Below are positions 59,661 through 64,000 of a stretch of DNA of 64,000 nt, piece after piece. The number at the start of each line of letters is the position of its first letter. Position 1 is the stretch's first letter. The DNA comes from Prorocentrum cordatum. Lineage: Eukaryota > Sar > Dinophyceae > Prorocentrales > Prorocentraceae. Position numbers and translations under genes: made by a program. The stretch lies in the NCBI GenBank assembly GCA_963575745.1, contig CAUYUJ010015713.1, forward strand, positions 1 through 64,000. Direction: 5' to 3'. The notes beneath the pieces were generated by a model. It saw nothing but the letters and a program-made list of their open reading frames with translations, was not told the DNA's origin and did not search any database.

Positions 59661-60690
59661 GAGGAAATATCAGGCTGGAGCCTCGTCTGTTAGTGAATTG
59701 CGAGGAAGTGTCAATTGGGATCCCCTCCCTATGGGGCCCGCCGCTCATGTTTTTAATCCGAGGCGGGCCATCGGGATCCTGCAATTGTCATCATTTTTGG
59801 GTTCCTGAGGCCTCAATATGGAGGAAGTATCATGCGAGGGACTCGTCTGTGAGTGAATTGCAAGGAAATCTCAGGTGGGAACCCCCTCCCGATGGGTCCG
59901 CCGCTCATGTTTTTAATCCGAGGCGGGTCATCGGAATCTTGCAACTGTCATCATTTTTGGGCTCCTGATGCTTGAATATAGACGAGGTATCAGGCGAGAG
60001 CGTCGTCTGTGAGTGAATTGCGAGGACCTCTCAGGCGGGAACCCTCTCCTGATGGGGCCCGCCGCTCATGCTTTGAATCGGAGCGGGTCATCGGGATCCT
60101 GCAACTGTCGTCTTTTTTGGGCCCCTGCGGCTTGGATATGGAGGAAACATCAGGCGGGAGCCTCGTCTGTGAGTAAATTGCGAGATGTCTCAGGCGGGAG
60201 CCTCCTCCTTATGGGGCCCGCCGGTCATGTTTTGAATCCGAGCGGGTCATCGGGACCTCGTCACTTTTGTGCGCCCGAGGCTTGAATTTGGAGGAACTAT
60301 AAGGCGAGAGCTTCGTCTGTGAGTGAATTGCGAGGAAGTCTCAGGCGGGAACCCTCTCCTTGTGCGGCCCGCCGCTCACGTTTTGAATCGGAGCGCGTCA
60401 TCGGGATCCTGCAACTGTCGTCACTTTTGGACCCGTGAGGCTTGGATATGGAGGGGGCATCAGGCAGGAGCCTCGTCTGTGAGTGAATTGCGAGGAAGTC
60501 TCAGTCTGGAGTCCCCTCCCTATGGGGCCCGCCGCCATGTTTTTAATTCGATGCGGATCATCGGAATCCTGTAATTGTCGTCCTTATTGGGCTCCTGAGG
60601 CTTCCATGTGGGGAAGTATCAGGCGGGAGCTTCGTTTGTGAGGCAATTGCGAGGAAGTCTCAGGTGGGAGCCCCCTCCCTATGGAGCCCG
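59661..60690. repeat. 160-bp satellite, block 2
   Basis: Unit starts lie at 59661, 59821, 59981, 60141, 60291, 60451 and 60611; all steps are 160 bp except one of 150. Confidence 0.92.
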
Positions 60691-61173
60691 CACCCCCCGT
60701 GCTTGCCGGATCGTCCTCCGGCGCGCGCTTCCTCCGTCCTCCGGCGCGTATCTCTTGGGACGCACGTCGTGCGGTTCCTCTGGGTCGTGTTCCGCACGAG
60801 GAAGAGGAGGACGAAAAGGAGGAGGAGGAGGAGGAAGAGGAGGAAGAGGACGAAGGAGGAAGGAGGATGCAGGACGATAAAGACAAGGAGGAAGAGAAGG
60901 AGGAAGAAGAGGGCGAAAAGGACGAGGAGGGCAAGGAGGAAGAGGAGTGCCTTAAGAGGCCCCAGGATGTCCCGGGAGGCCCAGAAGGCTCCAGGATGCC
61001 CCAAGAGGTCCCAGGAGGAGGCACGAGGCCTAAGGAGGAGGCATGAGGAGGAGGAGGAGGGAGAGGAGGAAGGGTAGGAAGATGGAGACGAGGAGGAGTA
61101 GGTGGAGGAGGGAGAGGAGGAGGAGGAGGAGGAGGAGGCGGAAGAGGGGAGGAGGAAAAGGAGGAGTAGGAAG

Positions 61174-61207
<34 letters not shown>

Positions 61208-61690
61208 GGAGGAGGAGGAGGAGGAGGAGGAGGAGGCGGAGGACGCAGGAGGCAGGAGGAGCAGGGGGAATGGGGGGAGGAGGCATAAAGAGGAGGAAGA
61301 AAAGAGGAGGAGGCGGCGGAGGAGGCAAGAGGAGGAGGAGGCAGGGGTTGATGCAGGAGGAGGAGCAGGCAGGAAGAGAAATATGAGGCAGGAGTAGGTG
61401 GGAGAAGGGAGGGGGCAGGAGAACATCCCCAGGCAAGCTAAACATATTCTCGTGTGGGGTCCTACAGCGCGCGCAGGAACAGGAACACTCCCTCCTTTGT
61501 TCATTCACGCACTCGCACAAAAACATCATCATCATAAGCAGTATCATCATCGCATCAGCATCACTCACACACTCGCACACACTCATTATCCAACTCACTC
61601 GCCCACTCCACAAACTACTACTCATCATTCATCAGCACCATCATCATCATCATCATCATCATCATCGCCATCATCAGCATCATGATCATG

Positions 61691-61747
<57 letters not shown>

Positions 61748-61776
61748 GCCATCACCATTATTATCACAACACCATC
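60691..61776. repeat. purine and CAT-rich module interrupting the satellite
   Basis: 60790-61400 is GGA/GAGGAA-rich with a short (GAT)n at 61178-61206. Part of the CA module header lies at 61440-61490, then CACT-rich DNA and a (CAT)n tract at 61636-61747. Confidence 0.8.
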
Positions 61777-62091
61777 GTCGTGTGTGAGTGAATTGCGAAG
61801 AAGTCTCAGGCGGGACCCCCCCTAGGAGGTCCACCGCACGTGTTTTCAATCAGAGCAGGTCATCGGAATCTTGTCGAAACTTTGGGGCCCCCGAGGCCTG
61901 AATATGGAGGAAGTATCAGGCGGGGGCCTCGTCCGTGAGTGAACTGCGAGGGGGGTTCAGGCGGGAGCCCTTTCCCTATAGGGCCCGCCGCTCATGTTTA
62001 GACCCCGAGCGGGTCATCGGGATCTTTCAATTGTCGTCACTTTTTGGCCCCTGACGCATGGATATGGAGGAAGTACAAGGCGGCAGCCTCG
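61777..62091. repeat. 160-bp satellite, block 3, broken by the LINE fragment
   Basis: Unit starts at 61907 and 62067. The second unit stops after 'ggcggcagcctcg', where the LINE fragment starts. Confidence 0.85.
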
Positions 62092-63343
62092 TTTTGCCGA
62101 GTACGAGTTCGTCTCCGGGCTGAAGCTCCACCGCGGCAAGTCCATCATAATTCCGCTCTCTCTTCGGCCCCACGCCGATGTACGTGTTGACGTCGCTCGT
62201 CAGGCTAAGCTCTGGGCAGAATTTACGTTTGCAGGCCATGCGAAGTATCTGGGTTTCTACTTGGGCCCCACGCGGGGGACCGCGATCTGGGACAGTGTCT
62301 TCGCCAAGATGCGGAAGCGGGCTGTCACGTGGAAGGACATTGGAGCAGGCATGCTGGTCTCCATCGCAGCCCTCCGCATCTACATCTTCCCGTTGGCGGG
62401 CTTCCTCTTACAGTTGGAAGCCCTCCCCGAGCATTAGGCGCAGACTGAGCGGAAGCTTTTGGAAACGCTTTTCCCCGGGACCAGGGGGTGGGCTTGCCCA
62501 TGCTTGCTGCAGCACTTGAAGGGCTTGGGGTTCCCGGCCGAGGTGCCGAACCTGCGGGCCACCGCCCAGGGAGCAAAGTGTCGAGTCTACCGGTGGGAAA
62601 ATGCAGCACAAGGTGGTCTGCAGTTCGACGGCCGCCAGCGGCGTCTCATCCAAACCCGGATGAACTCTGACTTCATGGATCGGGTGGAAAATTGGTACAT
62701 GCACAACTTCATCTTCAACGTGATGCACGCTCAGCAGCTGCTGCAGGGCACGTCCGAGGCCCCCATCACGAAGAGGCTCTGGCAGCGCCGCTGCACGGAG
62801 GTGCTGCGGCCACAGGACATCGACTTCTTGCACCGCCACGTCCGCAGAAGATTCGAGCGCTGGCCCCTCGCGATCCTCCCAGGCCATCGCGCGCGACGAA
62901 TGAACACAGCACTGGATCGAATCGCTAAGCTGGTCCCCCCCTGTGTATGGGCAGCCACGCTGAAGGCCCTGATGGGAGGGTGGACCACAGCAGAGGCCAG
63001 CGGAAGGGGAGGTGGGTGCATCTTCGGGTGCTTCTCCGGCAAGGATGCCCTCCCACACTATGCCACCTGCCCGGCTGTTTGCCGCCTTGCCCGCTCGCGG
63101 CTGCGCATCCTGCCAGCCCCGCCCGAGCGGAGATTGCAGGCGTTCTTGCTGCTGGACGACCAAGGGATCCCCGAGCAGCTGGCGATCAGAGCCCTCCACC
63201 TCTACGCAGTCTTCATTGCGACCAACGCAGCGCGGCATGGCAGAGTCGCCAATGCTGCGGACGCCTGGGAGCAGGCTCGGTGTGACGTGGCTGCCCGCCA
63301 CGCCAAGCTGTCTGCGATTGTCAGCGGGCTCTGGACCAGGTGA
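62092..63343 (+). pseudogene. 5'-truncated LINE ORF2 fragment: RT thumb, zinc knuckle, one in-frame TAG
   Basis: It begins abruptly within the RT (FAEYEFVSGLKLHRGKS, then GHAKYLGFYLGPTRG), just past where the palm motif would lie. A TAG at 62435-62437 interrupts it, and the same frame continues at once (AQTERKLLETLFPGTRGW) to the stop at 63343. Counted from 62459, residues 187-204 form a C-x3-C-x8-H-x3-C knuckle (CIFGCFSGKDALPHYATC). The body after the thumb is helix-rich (RRLIQTRMNSDFMDRVENWY). There is no RNase H. Abrupt 5' loss is typical of incomplete target-primed reverse transcription. Its sequence differs from the other three LINEs, so it is a separate family. Confidence 0.8.
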
Positions 63344-64000
63344 GGGTTTAGCGCACTTCCGCTGCATGCCGATACGCATTAGTTCCGCGCCCCTGTGCAT
63401 TTTAGTGGCCTCGCCTCCCCCCTTGTTCGCTCCTGCATGTTCCCGCTCGACTTCCTTCTCGGTCGATTCGGGCTTCGACTTTCCATTTCATGTTCGCGCT
63501 TGACGCGTTTGGGGCCCTCCCCCAGCGACATTACTGGGCACGGAGCTAGATATCTCACGTAGCTTCCTCTCCGCCGTTCCCCTTGCCTCCTCCTCCTCCT
63601 CCTCTTCTCCACCCCGTCTCACCGATACGATTGGGGGATTTTCGTTTCGCTCCGCACTCGCCCGATTTTGCTTGATGGCCGTTCTCCTAAGCATGGAAGC
63701 GGCGCCGGAAGTAAATTCGAATACCGATTCCCAGTGGCTGGAAGCGGCGCTGGAAGGAAATTCGAAGACCGATTTCCAAGGGCAACCGCATTTACTTCCA
63801 CGTCTGTTGTTTGAAACCCCAATTCTTACACATCATCGCCGGTGCTGTTTTTCTCCCTCCCTCCTTCCCTCCTCCTCTTTCGCTGCTCCCGTCGTTCCCC
63901 ATCCTGGCTCCGCTAAATCAGGCCAGTTGTGCAGCAAGAGCACGGATGGATGCGATCAATAAATCGTCTGGTGCGGCCCCGTGCCCGTGGTTGCGCGGAC
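63344..64000. other. LINE 3' flank; 45-bp duplication; nothing else
   Basis: Probably includes the LINE 3' UTR. 'ggaagcggcgccggaag' with 'aaattcgaa' and 'accgatt' occurs at 63695 and again, with small changes, at 63740 (45-bp tandem pair). A short CTC run lies near 63589-63606. No gene is recognised. Confidence 0.5.

Overview
This looks like nuclear DNA from a dinoflagellate. The grounds are: a GC-rich background with many long chance ORFs; a relict copy of the dinoflagellate spliced leader at 5377-5398, just upstream of an ORF; several LINE-type retrotransposon bodies whose zinc-finger and C-terminal regions resemble those I know from dinoflagellate genomes; a degenerate gene of a dinoflagellate multicopy transposase-like family; and a very high load of micro- and minisatellites. 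I cannot name the species. A 100-base N gap (14807-14906) shows it is a draft assembly. Most long ORFs here are shadows of tandem repeats and are not listed as genes.

Layout. 0-4.3 kb: two copies of a modular repeat element (header, pyrimidine tract or microsatellite, 90-bp repeats, tail), a 51-bp array, a second ~90-bp array broken by poly-T and (TA)n, and a 10-bp array. 5.4-9.35 kb: a gene or retrogene headed by the relict leader and apparently split by a third copy of the 90-bp element. 9.7-10.4 kb: a purine-core-pyrimidine module whose twin is at 7.0-7.45 kb. 10.7-12.5 kb: a broken transposase-like gene. 13.9-15.7 kb: a ~1.8 kb modular element duplicated at 55.9-57.8 kb. 15.8-18.5 kb (minus): a membrane/Cys-His-rich multicopy protein. 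19.3-22 kb: a small inverted-repeat element with a near-perfect palindrome, an ~82-bp satellite and a ~290-bp dispersed repeat, which recurs inverted at 38.3-38.6 kb. 24.17-30.74 kb (minus): a nearly complete LINE with ORF1, endonuclease, reverse transcriptase and RNase H, bounded on both sides by (GA)n. 33.6-37.7 kb (plus): a decayed LINE whose RT active site is lost. 40.9-45.9 kb (plus): a third LINE with YADD, zinc fingers and a conserved C-terminal domain. 47-53.4 kb: about 3.6 kb of (GAT)n-type DNA. 54.4-55.8 kb: a doubtful minus-strand ORF. 57.8-62.1 kb: a 160-bp satellite interleaved with CA/CAT-rich modules, into which a 5'-truncated LINE (62.09-63.34 kb) has inserted.

No operon-like or metabolic gene set is present. 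The window is mainly a record of retrotransposition, small inverted-repeat elements and composite satellites. A recurring plan is a unique header, then a microsatellite, then a minisatellite, then a unique tail; two of these element families are present more than once here. Almost every coding region carries one-base frameshifts, often in homopolymers, and several carry a single in-frame stop. From sequence alone, consensus error and real decay cannot be told apart.
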